A stretch of 64,000 nt of DNA. Source: an uncultured Mediterraneibacter sp. GTDB taxonomy: Bacteria > Bacillota > Clostridia > Lachnospirales > Lachnospiraceae. This document shows positions 16,300-25,100 of the stretch, piece after piece. Every line of letters begins with the position of its first letter. Positions within the stretch are counted from its first letter, which is position 1. A program made the position numbers and the translations under genes. A model generated the notes under the pieces. It saw only the letters and a list, made by a program, of their open reading frames with translations, made no database searches and was not told the DNA's origin. Location: the NCBI GenBank assembly GCA_934309345.1, contig CAKRDD010000001.1, positions 124,001 through 188,000 on the forward strand, in the 5' to 3' direction.

Positions 16300-16329
16300 T
16301 TGACTTTACTATATGTTTTGTGGTAAAGT
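16300..16329 (+). promoter_or_regulatory. Promoter for the rpmJ-rpsM-rpoA (alpha) operon
   Basis: TTGACT at 16300-16305, 18-nt spacer, and TAAAGT at 16324-16329 with a TGG extended -10 element directly before it. It stands immediately downstream of the infA terminator, so the alpha operon has its own start. Confidence 0.6.
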
Positions 16330-16410
16330 ATGAAATGGTCATTTTTGGAGAGGTGTGTCCAAAAATACCGGAATATATAGGCAGAGCAAAGTAGGGAAGG
16401 AGGATTTGAC

Positions 16411-16524
16411 ATGAAGGTTAGATCATCAGTTAAACCAATTTGTGAAAAATGCAAAATTATTAGAAGAAAAGGTAGTATCAGAGTAATCTGTGAGAACCCG
16501 AAGCACAAACAGCGTCAGGGCTAA
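16411..16524 (+). CDS. rpmJ: 50S ribosomal protein L36
   Basis: 37 residues: MKVRSSVKPICEKCKIIRRK, then a second CxnH pair (CENPKHKQRQG). The C-x2-C...C-x4-H pattern is the zinc-binding form of L36. GGGAAGGAGG lies 8 nt before the ATG. Separated from rpsM by 408 nt of apparently structured RNA. Confidence 0.96.
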   Translation: MKVRSSVKPICEKCKIIRRKGSIRVICENPKHKQRQG

Positions 16525-16932
16525 TTGTGCAAATCAAGCGGCTGACAGCATGACACGCCAGGAGGTGTGTGGAGCTGTTTAATATACAGTAAGGATACAT
16601 CGCATCTGTTCGCAGGTACCGACAGAGCGTGTAGTCTGGGCATCTGACAGACGTTTGTCATCTTTATAAAAAGAGGGAAGATGCTATTGTATATTGCTTA
16701 TAATACCCGGCATTTGCATTGGCGGATGAGAGTATGATCCGTGCCGGGAAAGGGTATGTAGTTTCCGTACATACCTGGGCTGGGATATCGGAAGGATACA
16801 TTCCGGTAGGATGCAGCAGTAGATGAGTTACACCAGACTTCATTTATAAATAGAAGATACTCATTTCGCATTCGCAGCCTCAATTAGGGACAATGAACAA
16901 GAAAACCAGAAAAGAAAATGGAGGAAAGACAC
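16525..16932 (+). promoter_or_regulatory. Long structured leader between rpmJ and rpsM
   Basis: 408 nt without a gene. It holds three consecutive hairpins: CCCGGCA (16706-16712) with TGCCGGG (16742-16748) enclosing a CGGAT/ATCCG stem; GGTATGTA (16753-16760) with TACATACC (16768-16775); and CGGAA (16789-16793) with TTCCG (16801-16805). A TATAAT at 16699-16704 just before the first hairpin could be a promoter -10, but no matching -35 is seen. As rpsD (S4) is three genes downstream and S4 represses such operons in other bacteria, an S4-binding leader is possible. Confidence 0.5.
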
Positions 16933-17301
16933 ATGGCTCGTATTGCAGGTGTAGACTTACCAAGAGACAAACGTGTAGAAATCGGTCTTACTTATATCTA
17001 CGGAATCGGTAGAACAAGTGCAGAACGTATCTTAAAGGATGCAGGAGTTAATCCTGACACTCGTGTAAGAGATCTTACAAGTGAAGAAGTAAAGAAAATC
17101 AGCGCAGTGATCGATGAGACTCAGGTTGTAGAAGGTGATCTTAGAAGAGAGATCCAGCTCAACATCAAGAGACTTAAAGAGATCGGATGCTACCGTGGAA
17201 TCCGTCACAGAAAAGGACTTCCGGTACGTGGACAGAAAACTAAGACTAATGCAAGAACATGCAAAGGTCCTAAGAGAACTGTAGCAAATAAGAAGAAATA
17301 A
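16933..17301 (+). CDS. rpsM: 30S ribosomal protein S13
   Basis: 122 residues. MARIAGVDLPRDKRVEIGLT start, helix-two-turn-helix with YGIGRTSAERIL, and the basic tail GQKTKTNARTCKGPKRTV. ATG 16933 follows GGAGG by 8 nt; the in-frame ATG at 16918 overlaps the binding site and is rejected. Confidence 0.97.
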   Translation: MARIAGVDLPRDKRVEIGLTYIYGIGRTSAERILKDAGVNPDTRVRDLTSEEVKKISAVIDETQVVEGDLRREIQLNIKRLKEIGCYRGIRHRKGLPVRGQKTKTNARTCKGPKRTVANKKK

Positions 17302-17335
17302 TATCGTATAAAATAAAGAAAGTAGGTTAGTTTAA

Positions 17336-17731
17336 ATGGCTAAGAGAGTTGCGAAAAAAGTAACAAAAAAACGTGTCAAGAAAAACGTTGAACGCGGACA
17401 GGCACATATTCAGTCATCATTTAACAATACAATTGTTACACTGACTGACGCTCAGGGAAATGCTCTTTCATGGGCAAGTGCAGGCGGTCTGGGATTTAGA
17501 GGTTCAAGAAAATCTACTCCATATGCAGCACAGATGGCAGCTGAGACAGCAGCTAAGGCAGCATTAGTACATGGTCTTAAGACAGTAGATGTATTCGTAA
17601 AAGGACCGGGATCAGGAAGAGAAGCAGCAATCCGTGCACTTCAGGCATGCGGAATTGATGTAGTAAGCATCAAGGACGTAACACCGGTACCGCACAACGG
17701 ATGTCGTCCACCGAAACGCAGAAGAGTATAA
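17336..17731 (+). CDS. rpsK: 30S ribosomal protein S11
   Basis: 131 residues. QSSFNNTIVTLTDAQGNALS and the C-terminal PVPHNGCRPPKRRRV are diagnostic of S11, at the 30S platform near the E site. 34 nt after rpsM. Confidence 0.97.
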   Translation: MAKRVAKKVTKKRVKKNVERGQAHIQSSFNNTIVTLTDAQGNALSWASAGGLGFRGSRKSTPYAAQMAAETAAKAALVHGLKTVDVFVKGPGSGREAAIRALQACGIDVVSIKDVTPVPHNGCRPPKRRRV

Positions 17732-17828
17732 TTATACTCTGCTGTATAAGAAAAGCAGTTATTTAATAGTAAATGTTGACGCAGCGGCATGAGTACCGCT
17801 GGCATGTATAATAATTAGGAGGATAGAA

Positions 17829-18422
17829 ATGGCAGTAAATAGAGTTCCTGTTCTTAAAAGATGCCGTTCATTAGGAATGGATCCGATTTACCTCGGAATC
17901 AATAAGAAATCTAACAGACAGTTAAAAAGAGCAAACAGAAAGATGAGCGAGTATGGTCTTCAGCTTCGTGAGAAACAGAAAGCTAAATTCATCTATGGTG
18001 TTCTTGAAAAACCTTTCAGAAATTACTATGCAAAGGCAAAACAGCAGGAAGGAATGACAGGTGAAAACCTTATGATCATCCTTGAGTCAAGACTTGACAA
18101 TGTTGTTTTCCGTCTTGGACTTGCCAGAACAAGAAAAGAAGCTAGACAGATCGTTGATCACAAGCACGTTCTTGTAAACGGCAAACAGGTTAACATCCCA
18201 TCTTACCTTGTAAAGGCTGGAGATGTTATTGAAATCAAAGAGAACAAAAAAGGTTCACAGAGATACAAAGAGATTCTTGAAGCTACAGCTGGAAACATGG
18301 TACCAGAGTGGCTTGAGGCAGACGCTGAGAATCTTAGAGGTACAGTAAAAGAGCTTCCTAACAGAGAAGCAATCGATGTACCGGTTGACGAGATGCTTAT
18401 CGTCGAGCTGTATTCTAAATAA
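17829..18422 (+). CDS. rpsD: 30S ribosomal protein S4
   Basis: 197 residues. S4 N-terminal domain followed by the S4 RNA-binding domain RLDNVVFRLGLARTRKEARQ (from about residue 90). Only one cysteine in the first 40 residues, so it is the zinc-free form. S4 nucleates 30S assembly and is an autorepressor in other bacteria. AGGAGG upstream. Confidence 0.97.
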   Translation: MAVNRVPVLKRCRSLGMDPIYLGINKKSNRQLKRANRKMSEYGLQLREKQKAKFIYGVLEKPFRNYYAKAKQQEGMTGENLMIILESRLDNVVFRLGLARTRKEARQIVDHKHVLVNGKQVNIPSYLVKAGDVIEIKENKKGSQRYKEILEATAGNMVPEWLEADAENLRGTVKELPNREAIDVPVDEMLIVELYSK

Positions 18423-18548
18423 TAATTACGATTTGAAAGGATTGCGCAGGCATTTATGCAGGGCAATCCTAACTAATCTGAACAAGTTGTTTAGATACAG
18501 TTTTGTACCCCCTCAACATATATTAAGCCCATAAGGAGGGTCTGTGTA

Positions 18549-19508
18549 GTGTTTGATTTTAATAAACCGAATATTGAAATTACAGATGTTTCAGATGACA
18601 AGAAATACGGAAGATTTGTCGTAGAACCGCTGGAGAGAGGATACGGAACTACGCTTGGTAACGCGCTGAGAAGAATCATGCTTTCTTCCCTGCCGGGAGC
18701 AGCAATCAGTTCTGTGAAAATCGACGGTGTACTGCACGAGTTCAGTTCCATCCCGGGTGTTAAAGAAGATGTGACAGAGATCATCATGAACCTGAAGTCT
18801 CTGGCTATCAAGAACACATCTGAGTCTGATGAAGTGAAGACAGCTTATATCGAGTTCGAAGGAGAAGGTGTTGTAACAGGTGCTGATATCCAGTGTGACT
18901 CTGATATCGAGATTGTAAACCCGGAGCAGGTAATTGCTACATTAAGCGGTGGCAAAGACAGCAAGCTTTATATGGAACTTACAATCACAAAAGGAAGAGG
19001 ATATGTAAGCTCAGATAAGAATAAGACAGAAGATATGCCAATCGGTGTTCTTCCGATCGATTCTATCTACACACCGATCGATCGTGTAAATCTGACAGTT
19101 CAGGATACACGTGTAGGTCAGGTTACAGATTATGACAAACTGACACTTGATGTCTGGACAAAAGGTACAATGGCTCCTGATGAGGCTGTCAGCCTTGCAG
19201 CAAAAGTGTTAAGTGAGCATCTGAAACTCTTCATCGACCTGTCAGAGGTAGCTCAGCAGGCGGAAGTTATGATTGAGAAAGAAGATGACGAGAAAGAAAA
19301 AGTTCTTGAGATGAGCATCGATGAACTTGAACTTTCTGTTCGTTCTTACAATTGTCTGAAGAGAGCCGGAATCAACACAGTTGAAGAGCTCACAAACAAG
19401 ACTCCGGAAGACATGATGAAGGTTCGTAACCTTGGTCGCAAGTCTCTCGAAGAAGTTCTTGCAAAACTGAAAGAACTCAATCTGGAACTGAACCACGGAG
19501 AGGAATAA
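18549..19508 (+). CDS. rpoA: DNA-directed RNA polymerase subunit alpha
   Basis: 319 residues. The N-terminal dimerisation domain carries RGYGTTLGNALRRIMLSSLP (about residues 35-54); the C-terminal domain, which binds UP elements and activators, has LSVRSYNCLKRAGINTVEEL and MMKVRNLGRKSLEEV. The start is a GTG (18549) with AAGGAGGG upstream; MFDFNKPNIEI is the expected N-terminus in Clostridia. Confidence 0.97.
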   Translation: MFDFNKPNIEITDVSDDKKYGRFVVEPLERGYGTTLGNALRRIMLSSLPGAAISSVKIDGVLHEFSSIPGVKEDVTEIIMNLKSLAIKNTSESDEVKTAYIEFEGEGVVTGADIQCDSDIEIVNPEQVIATLSGGKDSKLYMELTITKGRGYVSSDKNKTEDMPIGVLPIDSIYTPIDRVNLTVQDTRVGQVTDYDKLTLDVWTKGTMAPDEAVSLAAKVLSEHLKLFIDLSEVAQQAEVMIEKEDDEKEKVLEMSIDELELSVRSYNCLKRAGINTVEELTNKTPEDMMKVRNLGRKSLEEVLAKLKELNLELNHGEE

Positions 19509-19584
19509 TATTCTTTATCCGTACTATGATAAAGTATCAGGACGCTTAGGTCCTGCACAGGCTGTATTCACAGGATTATGAATA

Positions 19585-19658
19585 TAAGCCCGCTGAAGAT
19601 TAAATATCCTGATGGTAAGCCCGAAGAGCACAGCAGGAGCATTTGATTAGTAAGCCCG
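19585..19658 (+). repeat. Three TAAGCCCG short repeats between rpoA and rplQ
   Basis: TAAGCCCG occurs at 19585-19592, 19616-19623 and 19651-19658, spaced 31 and 35 nt; the last two extend to TAAGCCCGAAGA. They fill the 191-nt gap before rplQ. No function is evident. Confidence 0.55.
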
Positions 19659-19699
19659 AAGACGCATAACCAAATGTTAATTAATGGAGGAAATTAAAA

Positions 19700-20218
19700 A
19701 TGGCAAAGTATAGAAAACTTGGCAGAACAGCAAGCCAGAGAAAAGCTTTACTTAGAAACCAGGTAACAGCACTTCTTAGCAACGGAAAGATCGTTACAAC
19801 AGAAGCTAAGGCAAAAGAGATCCGTAAGCAGGCAGAAAGCCTGATCGCTCTTGCTGTAAAAGAGAAAGATAACTTCGAAGAAGTTACAGTAATGGCTAAA
19901 GTAGCACGTAAAGACGCTGATGGAAAACGTGTGAAAGAAGTTGTTGACGGTAAGAAAGTTACTGTTTATGACGAAGTTGAAAAGACAATCAAGAAAGATA
20001 AGCCAAGCAGACTGCACGCTAGACGTCAGATGCTGAAAGTTCTCTTCCCGGTTAAAGAAGGCGAGAAGAGAAACATGAAAGATGTTGACATGGTTGCTAA
20101 ACTCTTTGATGAGATCGCACCAAAATACGCAGATCGTAACGGTGGTTACACAAGAATCGTAAAGATTGGTCAGCGTAAAGGTGACGCAGCTATGGAAGTT
20201 CTGATCGAGCTTGTTTAA
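19700..20218 (+). CDS. rplQ: 50S ribosomal protein L17, long form
   Basis: 172 residues, against roughly 115-130 for common bacterial L17. The N-terminus AKYRKLGRTASQRKALLRNQ and the C-terminal NGGYTRIVKIGQRKGDAAME are canonical. The extra length lies in the middle (about residues 70-125), a lysine-rich charged segment. L17 sits near the tunnel exit. Last gene of the alpha operon; a terminator follows. Such insertions may be common in this bacterial family. Confidence 0.95.
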   Translation: MAKYRKLGRTASQRKALLRNQVTALLSNGKIVTTEAKAKEIRKQAESLIALAVKEKDNFEEVTVMAKVARKDADGKRVKEVVDGKKVTVYDEVEKTIKKDKPSRLHARRQMLKVLFPVKEGEKRNMKDVDMVAKLFDEIAPKYADRNGGYTRIVKIGQRKGDAAMEVLIELV

Positions 20219-20240
20219 TTTGATAATATAGCTGATTTTT

Positions 20241-20280
20241 AACTCCTATGTGAGATGTATGTCTTACATAGGAGTTTTTT
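20241..20280 (+). terminator. Intrinsic terminator after rplQ
   Basis: AACTCCTATGT (20241-20251) pairs with ACATAGGAGTT (20266-20276), followed by T6. It ends the ribosomal transcript and isolates the NRPS locus. Confidence 0.85.
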
Positions 20281-20305
20281 GTGTTTTTTATATCTCATAG
20301 GTTAG

Positions 20306-20334
20306 TTGAAACATCCTGTTTTTTGTGATAAATT
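20306..20334 (+). promoter_or_regulatory. Probable promoter of the MATE-NRPS operon
   Basis: TTGAAA at 20306-20311, a 17-nt spacer and TAAATT at 20329-20334. It lies between the rplQ terminator and the first gene of the island, 74 nt before the start codon. Confidence 0.6.
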
Positions 20335-20407
20335 ATAAAAAAAGAAGAAAATATCACAAAAAATCAGCTAATTTTAAAGGTCCTGAAAGGGGATAGAATG
20401 GGGAAAT

Positions 20408-22147
20408 ATGAGAAATAACAGATTGTTGAATCATAAGCTAAATAAATATATTATACCTGGTATTATGATGTCTTTAGCTCTTCAGTTGGGGAACATTGTG
20501 GATACGATTTTCGTGAGTAATCTGATCAGTGTGGATGCAATGTCTGCAGTTACAATGAGTCTTCCTGTTGAAACAGTTGTTCAGCTTACAGGTTATTGTC
20601 TCGGAATAGGAGGATCCATAGTAGTTGGGAATATGCTTGGCAGGCGGGACAAAGAAAGTGCTTCAAAGTTGTTTTCAGCCACTTTTCTGGTGACACTTGT
20701 GGTTGGCCTGATCTTTTCGCTCTGTGCATTTCCAACAGCGGAGCCAATTGCGAGAATGCTTGTGCCCGATGGCAGTATTTTGACAGAATATACAAGAGAT
20801 TATATTCGTATCAGTATGTTTGGTGCTCCGGTAATCGGAATTGGATTGATGATGGTAAATTACCTTGGTGTAGAAAATCACCCAGAGCTGGCATCAGTAT
20901 ATCTTGTTCTTGCGAATGTGATAAATCTTGTGCTCGATTACATATTCCTCAGATTCACTCCACTTGGAATTACAGGTGCTTCATTATCAACCGTACTTGG
21001 TTTTTTGTTTGCAATGTTTGTTTTTCTGTTTTATGTCCGGTCTGATAAAAGAAATCTCCATTTTGTAAGGCTTAAAGTGAGTGATTTTGTGATAATCAAA
21101 GAGGCAATAGTTACAGGAATTCCAATGCTTGTCTTTATGGCAACAAACTTTGTGAAGGCACTTGGCCTGAATACGATCATTATGAATCAGATTGGTGAGG
21201 AAGGAATGGCTGTCTTTACTGTTTGTGATAATGTACTGTTAATTGTTGAAATGCTTACAGGAGGAATCATAGGTGTTATTCCGAATGTTGCAGGGATTCT
21301 TTTTGGTGAAAAAGATTACGTCGGAATTCACGTTCTTTGTAAAAAAATGCTGAAATACAGTTATTTGTTATTAGCTGTGGTATTTATTTTTGTAATGACA
21401 TTCACAGAACAGATTACAATTCTGTTTGGAAGTGATGGCGGAGAGCTTGGTTCTCAGATGGTTCATGCACTGCGTATCTTTATTTTCTGTGTGGTACCAT
21501 ATCTTTGGAATAAATTTATAGTAAGCTATTATGAATCAATAGAAGAGACAACGATTGCAAGCTTTGTTACATTTCTTGAAAATGCAGTAGTGCTGTTACC
21601 GGCAACATTTACAGGAATTTATATCTGGAAAAAGGTCGATGGGATTGGTATCACTGGAATTGCAGCAGGTTTTATTGCTACTGAGATTATAACTGTGGCA
21701 GCAACCTGGATTTTCAGAAAGATAAAGCATAAAAATTCAACATTCTACATTGTTCCCGATAAGAATCCTGGGATTAATCTGGATTTTTCAATCAGAAGCT
21801 CCATGGATGAAACACAAAATGTACATCGCAAGATCATTGAATTTTGCAGGGAAAAAGGAGTGTCTGCCAATAAGGCCAATCTTGCTGCAGTATGCGCCGA
21901 AGAGATGACTGTTAATATCATCAAGTTTGGTGGAAAAACGTCGAACTGGATCGATATTAACCTTTGTTTGGAAGAAGACATCTGCAGACTGAGAATAAGA
22001 GATAATGGAATCATCTTCAATCCACTGGAATATAAGCATGACAGTGAGGAATTTGAGATCCATGGAATAGAACTTGTAAAAAAAATCTCAAAGTCAATGG
22101 ACTATATTCGTGCGATCGATATGAATAATACCATAATATCTTTTTAG
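20408..22147 (+). CDS. MATE-family transporter fused to a RsbW/SpoIIAB-like ATPase domain
   Basis: 579 residues. Residues 1 to about 450 are a MATE-type (MOP superfamily) transporter with about twelve membrane segments and motifs such as IVDTIFVSNLISVDAMSAV and LGVENHPELASVY. The cytoplasmic C-terminus (about 460-579) is a HATPase_c_2 domain: N box AEEMTVNIIKFGG, G1 box IRDNGIIFNP, and a degenerate G2 region HGIELVKKI in place of GxGLxLV. Such domains are anti-sigma kinases that phosphorylate STAS proteins. The fusion therefore places a partner-switching domain on an exporter, and a STAS protein is encoded downstream. A six-codon ORF (MGKYEK) from ATG 20399 overlaps the start. The export substrate is inferred to be the NRPS product. 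Confidence 0.88.
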   Translation: MRNNRLLNHKLNKYIIPGIMMSLALQLGNIVDTIFVSNLISVDAMSAVTMSLPVETVVQLTGYCLGIGGSIVVGNMLGRRDKESASKLFSATFLVTLVVGLIFSLCAFPTAEPIARMLVPDGSILTEYTRDYIRISMFGAPVIGIGLMMVNYLGVENHPELASVYLVLANVINLVLDYIFLRFTPLGITGASLSTVLGFLFAMFVFLFYVRSDKRNLHFVRLKVSDFVIIKEAIVTGIPMLVFMATNFVKALGLNTIIMNQIGEEGMAVFTVCDNVLLIVEMLTGGIIGVIPNVAGILFGEKDYVGIHVLCKKMLKYSYLLLAVVFIFVMTFTEQITILFGSDGGELGSQMVHALRIFIFCVVPYLWNKFIVSYYESIEETTIASFVTFLENAVVLLPATFTGIYIWKKVDGIGITGIAAGFIATEIITVAATWIFRKIKHKNSTFYIVPDKNPGINLDFSIRSSMDETQNVHRKIIEFCREKGVSANKANLAAVCAEEMTVNIIKFGGKTSNWIDINLCLEEDICRLRIRDNGIIFNPLEYKHDSEEFEIHGIELVKKISKSMDYIRAIDMNNTIISF

Positions 22148-22160
22148 GAGGTGCAGATGA

Positions 22161-25100
22161 ATGAATGCCATTAATGAAAAAAACAATTTTACTTTTGAGT
22201 TTAAGCCAGTGACAAAACTGTTTGAAGAACAGGTACAGTATCATCCTGATCAGTGTGCTGTGATTTCAGGAGAAGAAAAACTGACTTATATTCAGCTGAA
22301 TAAAAGAGCAAATAAAATTGCCAATGCTCTTATTGAAATGGGTGTTGTCCGGGAAAATATCGTAGGAGTAGTGCTTGATCGATGTTGTGATTTTTATGCG
22401 GTACGACAGGGAATTCTGAAGTCAGGCGGTGCATTTGTTGTTGCAGCACCAGATTATCCGGAAGACAGGATACAGTATATCTTTGAAGATGCAGAAGCAC
22501 ATTTTATCATAACAACAAAGCAGATTGCCAGGGAACATGCTGATCTGTTTTCAAAGCTTTCAGACAGGATTTTATTACTTGAGGAACTGCTTGAGCATGA
22601 AAATGCAGAAAATCCTGAAGTAGAGATCAAAGAACATGATCTTTGTTACTGTATTTACACCTCTGGTTCGACTGGAAAGCCGAAAGGAGTCATGATAGAG
22701 CATATTAATCTTGCCAATTTTGTGAATCCGAATCCTAAAAATACGGAAACATATGGATATGTAAGCAGAGGAAGTGTCTCGCTCTCCATGGCGGCAATGA
22801 CATTTGATGTGTCGATTTTGGAAGAATATGTTCCGCTTACAAACGGACTTACTGCTGTGATAGCAAGTGATGAGGAAATCCAGAATCCGATCCTGCTTGG
22901 TGATCTGATCCTGAAGAATAAAGTCGATATTATGACAACAACTCCAACATATTTGTCCAATATGATTGATTTACCACAGCTTCAGGAAGCTATGGCTGGG
23001 ATAAAAGTGTTTGATGTCGGTGCAGAAGCCTTTCCACCGGCACTTTATGACAAAATCCGTTCTGTAAATCCTGATGCATATATTATGAATGGCTATGGAC
23101 CTACTGAGACAACGATTAGTTGTACAATGAAAATAATGACTGACAACAAAAAGATTACGATTGGTGCTCCAAATGGTAATGTTAAAGTTTTTGTTGTGAA
23201 TAAAGAGAATGAGGTCCTTCCGGATGGAGAGACAGGAGAGCTTGTGATCGCCGGTCTTGGAGTAGGCAGAGGTTATATCAATCTGCCGGAGAAGACAGCA
23301 GCGGTTTTTATTGACCTGAATGGAGAAAGAGCCTATAAAACAGGAGATCTTGCAAGAATCAATACAGACAATGAAATTGAATTTTTCGGAAGAATAGATA
23401 ATCAGATCAAGCTGCGTGGCCTTAGAATTGAACTTGGCGAGATTGAAGAAGTCATCAATAGTCTGGATGGAATTACAACAAATATTACAATACCTGTTGA
23501 TAATAAATATCTCTGCTGTTATTTTACAGCAGACCGTCAGATCGATCCGGAAGAGATTTCAGCGTATGCTTCAGAATCTCTGGCACATTATATGGTTCCG
23601 GAAGTTTTTATCCAGCTGGATAAAATGCCGGTTACAGCAAACGGTAAAATTGATAAGAAAGCATTGCCCAAACCTGTTTCACAGCCGGAGAACCTGAAAA
23701 CTCCTGAAACACCAATGCAGAAAAAAATATTTGAGATTGTTGCGAAGGTTGTGGAAAATGATTTCTTTGGAATTGATACAAGCTTTTATAAAGCAGGACT
23801 TTCGTCCTTGAGTGCAATGAAGCTCTGCATTCTGATTTCAGATGAATTTGGAGTTACTGTAAAAACAAGCGATATCCATGAATGCAATACGGTTGAAAAG
23901 CTGGAAAAGTATGTGATGCTTGCACCAAAGATCAGAACTTATGAAAAAAGAGCGATTTATCCGCTTACAGGTTCTCAAAAGGGAATTTTTGCAGAATGCA
24001 GTAAAAATCCTGAGAGTACAGTATATAATATACCATTTCTTTTTGAGCTGGATCCAAAGGTGGATATACAGAAACTGTCAGATGCAATAACGGCAATGGT
24101 AACTGCACATTCCTATTTGCTTACCAAAGTATATCTTAATGATAAGGGAGAAATGGTACAGCGACCTTGCGATGATACCTTTGTATTTGTACCTGAAGTG
24201 ATCAAAACAACAAATGAACAGTTTGAGTGTTTGAAAAAAGAACTTGTACACCCATTCCAGCTTGAAAAAGGACAACTGTTCCGGGCAGAAATTTATCTCA
24301 CAGAAGACAGAAAATACCTCTTTACTGATTTTCATCATATTATTGCTGACGGAAATTCCTATGATATTATTTTTGAGGATATTAACAGAGCTTACCAGGG
24401 AGAAAAACTGGAGAAAGAGTCTTATACCGGGTTTGATGCGGCAATTGACGAAGAACAGCAGATGAAAGAAGGCAAATACAAAAGGGCCGAGAAATATTAT
24501 GACAGTATATTCGAGGGCATCGAGACAGAATCCCTCCCATTCCCGGATCAGTCAGGAAAAATTCCTGAGAAGGGTTATCAGGAGAGAAATTTGAGCATTG
24601 GAGAAGACAGGATCCTTTCTTACTGTGAAAAAATGGGAGTGACACCAAACATTCTGTTTACGGGTCTGTTTGGAATTCTTATGACAAAATATTCCAATTC
24701 GGAAGACAGTCTTTTTGCTACGATTTATAATGGAAGAAATGATTCCAGACTCGAGAATACGGTTTGTATGCTTGTAAAAACACTTCCTGTTTACTGTTCC
24801 TTTGAGCCTGGGTCTACAGTGCAGGCATATATGGCAAAGCTTTCAGAGCAGATTATGTCGTCCATGGCAAATGATATTTTTCCATTTTCTGATATCTGTG
24901 CAAAATATGGTTTTAATTCGGACCTTGTTTTCGCATATCAGGCAGAGCTTAGTGATGATTATCCGATCGGAAATACAATCGCAAAGGGCGAGGATCTTTC
25001 TTTGGATATGGCAAAGATGCCTCTGCTGATCCAGGTGAGAGAGTACAACAGTGAATATGTACTCACAGCAGAATATCGCAGTGATATGTATAGTGGGGAT

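Noticed and set aside
20408..22147. Frameshift joining two separate genes (transporter and kinase)
   Set aside because: The reading frame is continuous and both halves are complete, so a genuine fusion is the better reading.
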